From Variovorax flavidus (GTDB taxonomy: Bacteria; Pseudomonadota; Gammaproteobacteria; Burkholderiales; Burkholderiaceae_C), in assembly GCF_030317145.1 (NCBI RefSeq), contig NZ_JASZYE010000002.1:744001-808000 (forward strand): a DNA stretch of 64,000 nt, given 5' to 3'. This document shows, piece by piece, positions 44,531 through 53,853 of this stretch. Numbering within the stretch: the first letter of the stretch is position 1; every line of letters starts with the position of its first letter. The notes below the pieces were generated by a model that was given only the letters and a program-made list of their open reading frames with translations, did no database searches and had not been told where the DNA came from. The position numbers and the translations under genes were made by a program.

Positions 44531-45568
44531 TCAGGCGACGCGCCCGAACCAGAGCAGCGACAGCGTGGCTGCCGCCATCGCGACCAGGGCGGAGATCAGC
44601 GCGAAGATGCCGGTGAGTTCGGTTTCCCTCGCCTGCACCTGCAGGCGCGAGCCGAGCTTTTCGTAGACGCTGCGCAGCATTTCCGCCGTGCCTGCGTGGT
44701 GGTACTCGCCGCCGGTCATGCGCGCCACTTCGCGCAGCGTCGGTTCATCCAGCTTCATGTAGATGGCAATGCCCTCGGGCATGGCGGCATCGCCATCGAC
44801 CGTCCCCAATCCCACCACGTAGATGCGCACGCCTCGGTCGGCGGCCATCTTCGCTGCCTGCAGGGTGTCGATGCCGGTGGTGCGGCGGCCATCGCTCAGC
44901 AGAATGATCGCGGCCGAGTCGAAGGAGCCCGGGGCCACCGGCGCGATCTGCTTCGGCGGCGGCTTCGCCTTCTCGTCCAGGCTGCGGCCGAGCCGCATGC
45001 TGCCGAAGGTCATGTCGCCGAGTTCGATGCCCTGTTCCGGGAACAGCTCCGCCAGGCACAGCACGATCGCATTGCCCACCGCCGTTCCCATCTGCATCTG
45101 AAATGCATCGATGCTTGCAACGAGGGACTCGCGATCCAGCGTCGCGCGTTGGGCGACCTGGCTGCTGCCGGCAAACGTGACGAGCCCGACCTCGATGTTC
45201 TTGGGCAGTTCGCGCAGAAAAGACTTGGCCGCGTCCTGCGCGGCGACGAGCCGGTTCGGCTTGACGTCCGTGACGCGCATGCTGAGCGACACGTCCATGG
45301 CCAGCATGATCGAGGACCGCGCCCAGGGCAGCGGCACTCGCGCCACCGGGCGAGCCGCTGCAAGCAGCAGGCCCGAGCAGGCCAGCAGGAACAACGCCGG
45401 AGGCAAGTGCCGCCGCCATGACTGGCCCGCCGCCGCTGCGCGGACGATGCCAAGGCTGCTGTAGCGCAGGGCCGCCTTGTTTCGGCGACGTTGCAGCCAG
45501 ACATACGCCGCCGGCACTAGCAGCAGCCCCGGCAAGAGCCAGAGGAAATCAGGCCAGAGAAAGGACAT
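44531..45568 (-). CDS. BatA-like von Willebrand factor A membrane protein
   Basis: This 345-residue protein begins with a hydrophobic segment (FLWPDFLWLLPGLLLVPAAYVWL). A second membrane segment (LFLLACSGLLLAAARPV) is followed by a VWA domain with MIDAS residues DVSLSM and IILLSDGRRTTG. A C-terminal helix (FALISALVAMAAATLSLLW) anchors it. This is the BatA/BatB layout, minus a visible MoxR/BatD partner. It may assemble periplasmic complexes. ATG 45568 is used since earlier residues are not protein-like. Confidence 0.85.
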   Translation of the reverse strand: MSFLWPDFLWLLPGLLLVPAAYVWLQRRRNKAALRYSSLGIVRAAAAGQSWRRHLPPALFLLACSGLLLAAARPVARVPLPWARSSIMLAMDVSLSMRVTDVKPNRLVAAQDAAKSFLRELPKNIEVGLVTFAGSSQVAQRATLDRESLVASIDAFQMQMGTAVGNAIVLCLAELFPEQGIELGDMTFGSMRLGRSLDEKAKPPPKQIAPVAPGSFDSAAIILLSDGRRTTGIDTLQAAKMAADRGVRIYVVGLGTVDGDAAMPEGIAIYMKLDEPTLREVARMTGGEYHHAGTAEMLRSVYEKLGSRLQVQARETELTGIFALISALVAMAAATLSLLWFGRVA

Positions 45569-45700
45569 CGGCGGCGCGTTGCGTTGATCCTGCAGCCCGG
45601 CAATGTCGCCGCAACCCCGGCAGGCGGGTGCACGCGCCGATTGGCGGTGCACCGATATCGTGCCTTCGAAGGGCCCGTTTCGCAACCGGGAGCCGTGCCG

Positions 45701-46633
45701 TCAGCGCTCCAGTTCGGGCGCCTGCATCGATTTCCTGTCCCGGGTGTCCGGGCGATCGGCGCGCACCGGCCACAGCACCGAGGCGATGGCCACCATCATC
45801 AGCGCGACGGCGGTCCAGTCCTGCCAGTACACCGTCTCGCCCAACCACAGCGCGCCGCTGAACACGCCGAGCACGGGGATCAGCATGACGCTCAGCGTGG
45901 AGGCCACCGGCGGCAGCCCGCGCGCGAGATAGAACCAGGCCGCATGCGCGAAGCCGAAGATGAGCACGGCGTTGTAGGCGATCGCGGCCCAGGCGGCATT
46001 GCCGGGAGGCCGCCATTGCGAGCGCTCGAAGAGCAGCGACAGCACGGTCATCACGACGGCGGTCAGCGCGGTCATCCAGAACGAGAGCGTGAGCGTGGGC
46101 AACCCGATGCGCGTGCGCCGCAGCAACTGCGTGCCCAGCGCCCAGGTGGCCGCCGCCACCAAGGCGAGCGCGACGTAGCCGGGGCGCCCCGCGAGATGGG
46201 TGAACTCGTGCCACAGCAGCAGCCCCACGCCGAGTGCGCATGCACTCACGCCCAGCCAGCCGCGGCGCGTGAGCATTGCCGAGAACAGCACGGCGCCGAT
46301 CACGGCCGAGAACACTGGCATCGTGTAGCCCAGGATCGCCGCGCGTCCGCTGGACAGCGCCTTCACCGCCAGGATGATGCAGGCGTGCCACACGAACATG
46401 TTGGTGGCCGCCAGCCAGAGCAGTTCGGGCCAGTGGCGCCGCGGCACCTTGAATGGCGTCTTCATCACCACCAGCGCGAGGCCGAGGATGGGCAGGCCGA
46501 GCCATAGCGAGAGGGTGCGAAACGCCAGCGGCGGGTAGTCGGCCACGCCCAGCTTCATCACCGGCCAGTTGAGGCCCCACACCAGCGTGAGCGGAACGAG
46601 CAGGGCGAACTGGCGCAGCGAGAGGGTTTGCAT
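45701..46633 (-). CDS. EamA-family (DMT) transporter
   Basis: This 310-residue membrane protein has ten hydrophobic helices in two EamA halves (TLVWGLNWPVMKLGV in the first, FARGFAHAAWFYLARGLPP-like region in the second). It is probably an exporter of a small metabolite; substrate unknown. ATG 46633 starts at the first helix. It stands alone. Confidence 0.86.
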   Translation of the reverse strand: MQTLSLRQFALLVPLTLVWGLNWPVMKLGVADYPPLAFRTLSLWLGLPILGLALVVMKTPFKVPRRHWPELLWLAATNMFVWHACIILAVKALSSGRAAILGYTMPVFSAVIGAVLFSAMLTRRGWLGVSACALGVGLLLWHEFTHLAGRPGYVALALVAAATWALGTQLLRRTRIGLPTLTLSFWMTALTAVVMTVLSLLFERSQWRPPGNAAWAAIAYNAVLIFGFAHAAWFYLARGLPPVASTLSVMLIPVLGVFSGALWLGETVYWQDWTAVALMMVAIASVLWPVRADRPDTRDRKSMQAPELER

Positions 46634-46981
46634 GGATGGGCATTGTGGCCCGTCCTTTCGAGCCTCCGCGGCCATCGCGACGCGGCACCGGAAAGGGGCC
46701 GAAGTCGCCGCATCCCGGATTCGCCATGAGTCGGGGCGCACTTCCGTGCAGATCCCGTGAAGTAATGCACACCCACTAGTCCATCCAGTCGATGGCGTGG
46801 GCCATGAAGGGGACCTAAGGTTGCCTTGTTGTGCCGCGCACTTTCAGGCGCGGCTCAAGACTGACGGCGCGAACCGGACGCTTCGCCCGTCAACCCCTTC
46901 TGGCTGGTTAGAAAGGCGGAGGCGCTCATTGCGCGCGGACCGCCACCAGCCAGCCTTTTCCCTTGCTGGCGACCATCGAGG

Positions 46982-47386
46982 TCATCGCGGCCGGCCGAAG
47001 ACCGTGACGCCGTAGTCCGCCATGTCGAAGCCTTGTTCCTGCGCGATGGCAAGGAGTCTCGCCTCGATCTGCGAGTCGAAGAATTCGCGCACCGATCCGT
47101 CGACCAGCGACACCAGGTGCCCATGGTGTCGCTTGCCGTCGTTGAGCTCGTAGACGGTCCGGGCACCATCGATCCGGGTCTTCTTGAGCAGGCCGGCCCG
47201 CTCGAATTGCGGCAGCACGCGGTAGACCGTCGCGCGGCCGACGTCCATGCCGAGCCGCACCATCTGCCGGTACACCTCCTCGGCCGCCAGGTGGCGCTGC
47301 TCGCTTTGCTGGAACAGTTCGAGCACCTTCACCCGCGGCAAGGTGGCTTTCAGGCCGGTGTGCCTGAGCCTGTCCACTTGCTCCAT
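46982..47386 (-). CDS. Atypical Fur-family regulator
   Basis: This 134-residue Fur homologue has a winged helix (HLAAEEVYRQMVRLGMDVGRATVYRVLPQFERAGLLKK) and dimerisation region HHGHLVSLVDGSVREFFDSQIEARL. Compared with E. coli Fur, the CxxC cysteines are replaced (SLVD), the Asp of HHDH is Gly, and the late His is Tyr (ADYGV). It likely lacks the structural zinc site and has altered metal sensing. It lies 31 bp downstream of the TonB-dependent receptor on the same strand and may control it. Confidence 0.88.
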   Translation of the reverse strand: MEQVDRLRHTGLKATLPRVKVLELFQQSEQRHLAAEEVYRQMVRLGMDVGRATVYRVLPQFERAGLLKKTRIDGARTVYELNDGKRHHGHLVSLVDGSVREFFDSQIEARLLAIAQEQGFDMADYGVTVFGRPR

Positions 47387-47417
47387 GCGTCCGGCCTGCG
47401 GCAGTCGATGACGACGG

Positions 47418-49739
47418 TCAGAAGGCGAAGTTGGCCGTCAGGCGCGCCGACCGCGGAATCCCCGGCGTGTAGCGGTAGCCGCTCTTGTTGATCGCGGCCA
47501 CGTACTCCTCGTCGAACAGGTTGAAGATGTTCAGCTGAAGTTCGACGTTCTTGCTGACGCGGTAGGACGCCATCGCGTCGAACACCCAGTAGGACTCGGC
47601 GTAGGCCGGGGTGCCGACGGCGCCGTCGGTGCCGCGGCTGAGCTTGCCGTTGTAGCGCGCGCCGCCGCCGATCGTCAGGCCGAACGGGAACTGGTAGGTC
47701 GACCAGAGCGTGAAGGCGTTCTTCGGCGTGTAGGTCAGCACGTTCTCGCCGCTGGCGGTGATGACCGGACCGCTGAGCACTTCGGTGTCCATGGTCGTGA
47801 AGCCGGCGCTGATGCCCCAGTTGTCGGTGATCGCGCCAGCCGCGCCGAGCTCGATGCCCTGCACGCGCTTCTTGCCGGTCTGGTAGTACAGCAGCGAGGT
47901 CGGGTCCTGCACCACTTCGTTCTTGACTTCGGTGCGATAGACCGCGGCCGTCAGCGCGAGCTTCTTGTTCAGCACGTCCCACTTGGTGCCGATCTCATAG
48001 GTCTTGGCTTCTTGCGGCTCGAAGTCGATGCGGGAGGCGCTGTTGCCCGTGCCGCCGGCGGCCAGCGCGAAGTTGGCGCCGCCCGGGGGCTGCGCGGAGG
48101 TGCCGTAGGCGGCGTAGATGCTGCCGTTCTCGGCGGGCTTGTAGACGACGCCGAATTTGCCGGACCACAGGCCGTCGGAAGTCGACAAGGACGTCGGCAC
48201 CAGCGTGCCGACCGGCAGCCGCGGATTGGCGGCGGCAGTCGACAGCGTCGAGGCGCGGTAGTCGGTGCTGTAGTGGTCGTAGCGCAGGCCGCCCGTCAAC
48301 TGCCATTGTTCGTTCAGCTTCGCGGTGTCGAACACGTAGACGCCGACGGTGTCGGTGGAGCCCACGCTGTCCGCGCCGCTGGGCGTGCGCCGGAAGCCTG
48401 CGACGTACGGATTGGGGTTGTAGAGATTGGCGGCGGGCCAGGCGCCGGTGTTGAAGGGCGCACCCGTGGCAGGCGTCGCGCCGGGGCCGAAGAAGCCGGC
48501 GCTGGTCTGCTCTTCGCGGATCAGTTCCAGGCCGGCGTTCATCGTGTGGCCGACCGAGCCCGTGTTGAACTTGGAGCTGACGTTCGTCTGGTTGGTGAAC
48601 AGTTCGTTGGTCTGGTCCTTGTTCGTGGGATTGCTCCGCGCGATGGTCCAGGTGTTCGGGTTGGCGATGACCGGCGTCACGATGTTCGCCGACGTGCCCA
48701 TGAACGAGGTCAGCATGTAGTCCTGCGACGTCTTGCCGTAGCGGGTCGTGTTGCGCAGCGTGATGTTCGGCGTGATGTCGTGTTCGACGCGTGCCGTGAA
48801 CATGTCCGCGCTCACGTTGTTGAAGTCCGAACTCGTGCCGTAGAAGTTCGACGGGTCCACGGGCGCGGCAACGCCGAGGTACGGGCGATTGGCTGCGGGG
48901 CTGGAGTAGCCCGGCAGGCCGATGGTCGGCACGCCGCCATCCGGCACGCTGTTCTGGTCCACGTGCAGGTAGTTGAAATAGAAGCGCGTGGGCGTGTTGA
49001 GGCCGATGGCGAGCGACGGTGCGATCGCCCAGCGATTGTTGTTCACCTGATCGCGGCCGGCCACGCCGGAATCGTCGATGACGGCATTGAGGCGGAACGC
49101 TGCCCCCGAGCCGTCGGCATTGGTGATGACCTTGTTCCAGTCCACCGTGCCGCGCTTGTAGCTGCCGCTGCCGAAGCCGACGGAACCCGAGAAGGCGTCC
49201 TCCATCTTGGGCTGCTTGCTGATCAGGTTGATGAACCCGGTCGGCGAGGTGCGGCCCACGTCGGTGCCGGACGGCCCCTTGACGACTTCGATCTGCTCGA
49301 TGTTGAACGTGTCGCGCGTGATCGAGCCGAGGTCGCGGATGCCGTCGACGAAGATGCTGCCCGAGGCGTCGAAACCGCGCATGTAGATCGCATCGCCGGT
49401 GCTCGTGTTGCCGTTCTCGCCGAGGTAGAAGGCGCCGACGCCGGGGCTGTTGCGCAGCGCTTCGGTCAGGGTCGTGGCGCCTTGTTCGCGCATCAGCGTT
49501 TCCGGAATGATCTGGATCGTCTGCGGCGTGTTGACCAGCGGCGCGGTGAATTTCGGGTTGGCCGAGTTGTCGACCTTGAAGTCGACGGAGGCGTCTTCGA
49601 CGCGAACCTCCCGGAGGGTGTTCGCGGACGTCTGTGCTCCGGCGGGTAGCGACAGCGCGAGAAGCGTAGCGGCGGCAGCACTGCCGAAGGGGGGCAGCGC
49701 GCGCGCGACAGCGTGCTTGCGGCTCTTGATGTAGGCCAT
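47418..49739 (-). CDS. TonB-dependent catecholate siderophore receptor
   Basis: This 773-residue outer-membrane receptor has a signal peptide (SAAATLLALSLPAGAQ) and a plug domain (NTPQTIQIIPETLMREQGATTLTEALRNSPGV; GPSGTDVGRTSPTGFINLISKQP). A 22-strand barrel ends with the typical aromatic C-terminus LTANFAF. The plug and overall length resemble Fiu/PiuA-type catecholate receptors. A Fur-box-like sequence lies 124-144 bp upstream. The atypical fur gene follows in the same transcription direction. Confidence 0.9.
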   Translation of the reverse strand: MAYIKSRKHAVARALPPFGSAAAATLLALSLPAGAQTSANTLREVRVEDASVDFKVDNSANPKFTAPLVNTPQTIQIIPETLMREQGATTLTEALRNSPGVGAFYLGENGNTSTGDAIYMRGFDASGSIFVDGIRDLGSITRDTFNIEQIEVVKGPSGTDVGRTSPTGFINLISKQPKMEDAFSGSVGFGSGSYKRGTVDWNKVITNADGSGAAFRLNAVIDDSGVAGRDQVNNNRWAIAPSLAIGLNTPTRFYFNYLHVDQNSVPDGGVPTIGLPGYSSPAANRPYLGVAAPVDPSNFYGTSSDFNNVSADMFTARVEHDITPNITLRNTTRYGKTSQDYMLTSFMGTSANIVTPVIANPNTWTIARSNPTNKDQTNELFTNQTNVSSKFNTGSVGHTMNAGLELIREEQTSAGFFGPGATPATGAPFNTGAWPAANLYNPNPYVAGFRRTPSGADSVGSTDTVGVYVFDTAKLNEQWQLTGGLRYDHYSTDYRASTLSTAAANPRLPVGTLVPTSLSTSDGLWSGKFGVVYKPAENGSIYAAYGTSAQPPGGANFALAAGGTGNSASRIDFEPQEAKTYEIGTKWDVLNKKLALTAAVYRTEVKNEVVQDPTSLLYYQTGKKRVQGIELGAAGAITDNWGISAGFTTMDTEVLSGPVITASGENVLTYTPKNAFTLWSTYQFPFGLTIGGGARYNGKLSRGTDGAVGTPAYAESYWVFDAMASYRVSKNVELQLNIFNLFDEEYVAAINKSGYRYTPGIPRSARLTANFAF

Positions 49740-49861
49740 GAAAGGGATTCCCAGGTGAAAGACGAAGCCGAGAGCTCGACTGGCTGGGTCCGGCGCGGCC
49801 TCGGAGAACGAGGGGCGGATTGGCTGGCAGGAGCTGATTCGCGAAAGGCGCGAAGTCAGCG

Positions 49862-49883
49862 AATGATAATGAATCGCATTACT
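49862..49883 (-). promoter_or_regulatory. Fur-box-like element for the TonB receptor
   Basis: AATGATAATGAATCGCATTA at 49862-49881 matches much of the Fur consensus GATAATGATAATCATTATC (GATAATGA...CATTA). It lies upstream of the receptor start. Either the standard Fur of the cell or the atypical homologue could bind it. Confidence 0.6.
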
Positions 49884-49938
49884 ACCGTTAACCTGGCGTT
49901 CATATTTCCACAGATTTCAGATACATTCGGCCCGAATT

Positions 49939-49956
49939 CGTTGCATTCATGCAACG
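49939..49956. promoter_or_regulatory. Perfect inverted repeat CGTTGCAT-TC-ATGCAACG
   Basis: Eight-base arms with a 2-nt spacer lie in the AT-rich gap between the divergent TonB receptor and HU genes, 200 bp and 150 bp from their starts. It looks like a dimeric repressor operator. It also contains overlapping TGCA units but not TGCA-N6-TGCA. Confidence 0.5.
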
Positions 49957-50105
49957 TTTTGCCCATCCTGCGTCAGGAAAGGTACTTTCTTCTGGACAGA
50001 AGCTGCCTCCGTTCACATAAGCGCGCACTTGAGTTCCGGCTGAAACGGAGAGGGCGTTGCCGTCGGCTATCCTGCTCGTTTGTTTTAAGAGAAGGAACCC
50101 CCGTT

Positions 50106-50387
50106 TTGAACAAGACCGAACTCATCGCCGCGATCGCCGCAGACACCGACCTCAGCAAGGCCGACGCCGGCCGCGTGCTCGAATCCACCCTCGACAACCT
50201 GACCCGCGCCCTCGCACGCGGAGAAGCCGTGCAGCTCATCGGCTTCGGCAACTTCACCGTGGCAAGCCGTGCCGAACGCACCGGCCGCAATCCGTCCACC
50301 GGTGAGCAGATGACGATCAAGGCAAGCAAGGCGCCGAAGTTCACGGCAGGCAAGGCATTGAAGGACGCCGTCAACACGACGGCCTGA
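50106..50387 (+). CDS. HU-family DNA-binding protein
   Basis: This 93-residue protein starts at TTG 50106 (LNKTELIAAIAADTDLSKAD), with AAGGAA about 10 nt upstream. It has the HU/IHF pattern: GFGNFTVASRAERTGRNPSTGEQMTI with the DNA-intercalating arm and PKFTAGKALKDAVN. It compacts DNA. It is divergent from the TonB receptor. Longer open frames upstream are not protein-like. Confidence 0.92.
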   Translation: MNKTELIAAIAADTDLSKADAGRVLESTLDNLTRALARGEAVQLIGFGNFTVASRAERTGRNPSTGEQMTIKASKAPKFTAGKALKDAVNTTA

Positions 50388-50420
50388 TGGCGATGGCGGG
50401 CCGGTGCGCCGGCGCCGCCC

Positions 50421-51659
50421 TCATTCGCACCGCGCGGTTCCCGATCGCACGCAATCGAGGAACTGCAGGACCCGGCTCAACGCCGGATTCCGATAGCTGT
50501 CCTTTTCGATCAGCACCGCGTGTTGCGCTTCCGGAATCGTTCTGCCGACGCAGTAGCCGCTTCCGTGCGCCTTGTTGAGGCTGTCGCAGAACTCCTTCTG
50601 CGCCGACGGCTTCACGGCCTTGTCGTTTTCTCCCTGGAGCAGCAATACCGGCACCTTGATGTTCGCAGCGGATTCGCCGCGGGCCTGCTCGGAGGCGTTG
50701 CAGGACTGATTGAACCAGCGATAGGAAGCGCCGCCCACCTTCGCGTGGGTCGATCCGCAGTCCGCGCCGCTGCATTCCGCCGTCTTGCGCGTCTCCCAGT
50801 TGCGTTCGTAGCGCACGCGGCTCTGGCTGATGCCGTTTTCCTTGTCGGGGGCCGCCACGTGGAACTCGTCATATTGCTTGTCGAACTCCGTGCCTTGCGC
50901 GTAGACCGTTGAAAGCAAGGTGAACATGCCGATCTTGCGACTGAAGCTGTCGCAGAAGGCGTCGGCGAGCTTCGCCACGATGCTCGGGCTCGGGTCCCCC
51001 GCTGCCCAGGGTTCCATCATCGGCGTCACCAGCGCCGCAGCCTTGATGCTGCTGTCCGGCGTCCCTTCCAGGTACAGGGCAGTGACCGCGCCGCCCATCG
51101 AATGCGCCACGAGGAAGAGCGGCTTGTCGCCGCTACTGCGTGCGTTGCGGACCGGACCGTTGATGAAGGCCGAGAGATCCTTGACGTAGTTGTCGAAGTC
51201 GTCGATGTACCCCATCGTCGGATCCGACGAGACCAGCCGCTGTGAAAATCCCTGGCCACGGTGGTCGTGGATGTACACCGAGTAGCCATTGCGAACCAGG
51301 TCGTAGATAATCTCCTGGTAGAGCGGCAGGCCCTCCGTCCGGCCCGACACGATGACGATGCCGCCTCGCGTTTCGGCGCGATTCCTGTACACGCGATAGT
51401 GGATCTTCTTGCCCTCGGCGCCCGTGAACGATCCGCGATCCATGTCTGCCAGCTGCCGGGTGCGGGATTCGAGATCGGTCCACTTCGGGAACGCTGCCAG
51501 ATCGGCCTCCGAACCCAGAAGGTAGGTCGGAGATCCCTGCGCCGCCGGCTCGAGCAGCACAAACGAGCGCGTCTGCGCCATCAGTCCACCGGGCGCAAGC
51601 GATGCCAGGGCGATGGCCAACGCGCCGGCACACCGCTTCGCAAAAGTGCCCGTGTTCAT
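50421..51659 (-). CDS. Exported alpha/beta hydrolase, lysophospholipase-like
   Basis: This 412-residue protein has a signal peptide (AGALAIALASLAPGGLMAQ). It has the PldB/monoglyceride-lipase pattern: IHDHRGQGFSQRL, nucleophile elbow AHSMGGA, acid in QGENDKAVKPS, catalytic His in AQHAVLIE. Several Cys in the mature part (CDSFSRK, CSGADCG, CNAS, CDS, C-terminal RCE) suggest disulfide bonds, which fit a periplasmic or secreted enzyme. Lipid ester substrate inferred from family. Confidence 0.87.
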   Translation of the reverse strand: MNTGTFAKRCAGALAIALASLAPGGLMAQTRSFVLLEPAAQGSPTYLLGSEADLAAFPKWTDLESRTRQLADMDRGSFTGAEGKKIHYRVYRNRAETRGGIVIVSGRTEGLPLYQEIIYDLVRNGYSVYIHDHRGQGFSQRLVSSDPTMGYIDDFDNYVKDLSAFINGPVRNARSSGDKPLFLVAHSMGGAVTALYLEGTPDSSIKAAALVTPMMEPWAAGDPSPSIVAKLADAFCDSFSRKIGMFTLLSTVYAQGTEFDKQYDEFHVAAPDKENGISQSRVRYERNWETRKTAECSGADCGSTHAKVGGASYRWFNQSCNASEQARGESAANIKVPVLLLQGENDKAVKPSAQKEFCDSLNKAHGSGYCVGRTIPEAQHAVLIEKDSYRNPALSRVLQFLDCVRSGTARCE

Positions 51660-51753
51660 CGCAAACCTCCCATCGTCATGGACGCGTACGCTCGCGCACC
51701 GTCCATGATTCCTGCGTTCGCCGCGGTTCGCATCACCAAAACTGTCTAGCGCG

Positions 51754-53853
51754 CTAGAACCCGCTCTCCCGCAGCAGCACCGCGAACACGCGCGTCAGGC
51801 CATCGGCCAGCAGGCTGCGGCGAGCCGCCTCGATCTGCACGTGGCCGCGTGTTTCCTTCAAGCCGGGCACGGCCTCGTCGAGCTGCACCAGCACGTGAAA
51901 CAACGCCGGCGCGGGCACCAGCGCCTCGCCGTGCGGCACGGTGTTCAGCGGGCCGCCGAAGCGCGACGACAGCGATGGATGCTCGAGCTGGTTCACGCGG
52001 GTGGTCCCGATGGCGATCACGTGTCCGTGCATCGGCACGGGCTGTCCTTCGGCATAAAAGCGCACGCCCTTGCCAACGCTCAGGCGCTGCACTTCGTCCT
52101 GCTTGACGTAGGCGTCGACTTGCCAGCGCGAGGGATCGACCAGCACGCCGATCAACTCGCGGCTGCCGATCCATTGGCCGCTGTTCCACTCGGGATTGAC
52201 GTCCAGCCACTGGCCCGCGAAGGGCGCCTGCAGCTTCAGCCGCGCCATCTCCGTGCGCGCGGCGCGAACCTGCTCGAACTGCGCGTTGAGCCGCTGGCGC
52301 GTGGCGGCTTCCTGCGCCAGGCCGGAAGGGTCGGCCATCAACCCGGCGAGGCGCTCCTGATAGCCGCGGATGCTGGCTTCGTTGCCCTGGCTGCGCGCCG
52401 CGATGTCGGGCTCGTCGAGCACGGCCAGCGTGTCGCCGGCCTTCACCTGGCCTGCCGCGTGAATCTGCTGCAGCAAGGACGGGTAGGGCGCGTAGACCCG
52501 CAGTTGCTGCTCGGCTCGCGCCACGCCGCGCGCATGCACCTGCGTGCGCCAGGGCACGGCCAGCACGAGCACCAGCGCGATCAGCACCATCGCCAGCACG
52601 ATGCGGCGCCCGCGCACGACGTCCTGGCGCCGCGCCCACCAATGCTTCAGCTCGCGCCACACCGGCATCACGATGAACCACGCGATCTCGACCGCGAAGA
52701 GCACGATCCCCAGCAGCTTGAAGAAGAACAGGTACACCGCCACCGCGATGCCGAGGAACAGCACCAGCCGATAGAGCCAGGTCGCGATCGCGAAAGCGAC
52801 CAGCATCCTTCGGCGCGCGGGGCTGAAGGGCTCGGGCCAGGGTTCGTCGAGGCCGAGCACCGTTCGCCGCAGCGCCACCCTGGCCAGCGCGCCCGAGCGC
52901 TCGTGCAGGTTCGGAAAGTCCAGCAGGTCCGAGAGGATGAAGTAGCCGTCGAAGCGCATGAACGGACTCGCGTTCAGCGCCAGCGACAGCACCCAGCTCG
53001 TGGTCGCGAGGTACAGCAGCGCGTTGCGCAATGGGCCGGGATCGCTCAGTGCCCACCCCAGTGTCGAAAGCCCGGCGAGCCCCAGTTCGGTGAGGATGCC
53101 CGCGGACGCGATCGCCAGGCGCTGCCGCGCGCTGCGCAGCTTCCAGCTCTCGCCCGTGTCGGTGTAGAGCATCGGCCACATCACGACGAACGCGATGCCC
53201 ATGTGCGCCACGCGCAAGCCCAGGCGTGTCGCGACCAGCGCGTGGCCCAGCTCGTGCAGCGTCTTCGCGACGATCAAGGCCAGCGCAAAGCTCAGCAATC
53301 CCTCGGTCGAGAAGGACTCCACCACGGCCGTCGCGAAGGTGTCCCACTGGTGCAGCACCATCACGATGCCCGTCAGGCCGAGCAGGATGACGAGCCAGCC
53401 GGTGACCGGGCTGAACAGCCAGCCCAGGTGCCGCGAGACCCGCGCCAGATGCACCTGCGGCCGCAGCAGCGGAATGCGGAAGAACAGGTAGTGATGCAGC
53501 CACCAGCGCCAGCTCATCCACGCGTTGCCCTGGCTTCGGCCCAGCAGGCGCGCGACGGCTTCGGGGCCGGGGCGCAGCAACTGGTGCTGCTCCAGGAAAC
53601 GGCGGAAGTCCAGCACCTGGCGCACATCGGGTTTGAGCGCGGTCTGCTCTGCGATCTGCTCGCTGATGCGGCGCGGCGATTGTCCCCAGCGCAGCAGGCA
53701 TTCGAATTCGAGCCAGCCGATCCGGTAGAAGCGGTTGACCACCGTGTCCTGGATCACCCACGCGGGATCGCCGCGCTGGCCCGGGCCGGCCTCGCTCAGT
53801 CGCAGATCCTCGCGCAACGGCGGGGTGGGCTGGTCGGCAGGGTCGTCGTTCAC
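51754..53853 (-). CDS. M50 metalloprotease / HlyD adaptor fusion
   Basis: This 699-residue membrane protein starts at GTG 53853, overlapping the previous stop by 4 nt. A winged-helix-like segment about residues 20-95 precedes a membrane-embedded M50 peptidase with HExxH (HELGH near residue 200) and the second metal motif SPFMRFDGYF. A HlyD domain follows (lipoyl-like VLDEPDIAARSQ and barrel strands; coiled segment QERLAGLMADPSGLAQEAATRQRL). Relatives are annotated as peptide zinc metalloprotease. It may trim and dock the exported adhesin. It is the last gene of the adhesin operon. Confidence 0.85.
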   Translation of the reverse strand: MNDDPADQPTPPLREDLRLSEAGPGQRGDPAWVIQDTVVNRFYRIGWLEFECLLRWGQSPRRISEQIAEQTALKPDVRQVLDFRRFLEQHQLLRPGPEAVARLLGRSQGNAWMSWRWWLHHYLFFRIPLLRPQVHLARVSRHLGWLFSPVTGWLVILLGLTGIVMVLHQWDTFATAVVESFSTEGLLSFALALIVAKTLHELGHALVATRLGLRVAHMGIAFVVMWPMLYTDTGESWKLRSARQRLAIASAGILTELGLAGLSTLGWALSDPGPLRNALLYLATTSWVLSLALNASPFMRFDGYFILSDLLDFPNLHERSGALARVALRRTVLGLDEPWPEPFSPARRRMLVAFAIATWLYRLVLFLGIAVAVYLFFFKLLGIVLFAVEIAWFIVMPVWRELKHWWARRQDVVRGRRIVLAMVLIALVLVLAVPWRTQVHARGVARAEQQLRVYAPYPSLLQQIHAAGQVKAGDTLAVLDEPDIAARSQGNEASIRGYQERLAGLMADPSGLAQEAATRQRLNAQFEQVRAARTEMARLKLQAPFAGQWLDVNPEWNSGQWIGSRELIGVLVDPSRWQVDAYVKQDEVQRLSVGKGVRFYAEGQPVPMHGHVIAIGTTRVNQLEHPSLSSRFGGPLNTVPHGEALVPAPALFHVLVQLDEAVPGLKETRGHVQIEAARRSLLADGLTRVFAVLLRESGF

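Noticed and set aside
46797..47015. Small plus-strand frame in the gap between EamA and Fur genes
   Set aside because: No ribosome-binding site, no conserved composition, and its end overlaps the real fur gene. I see nothing else in 46634-46981.
50398..50416. GC-rich hairpin GCCGG-TGCG-CCGGC after the HU gene
   Set aside because: Such hairpins are frequent in DNA this rich in GC and there is no U-tract; too weak for a terminator call.
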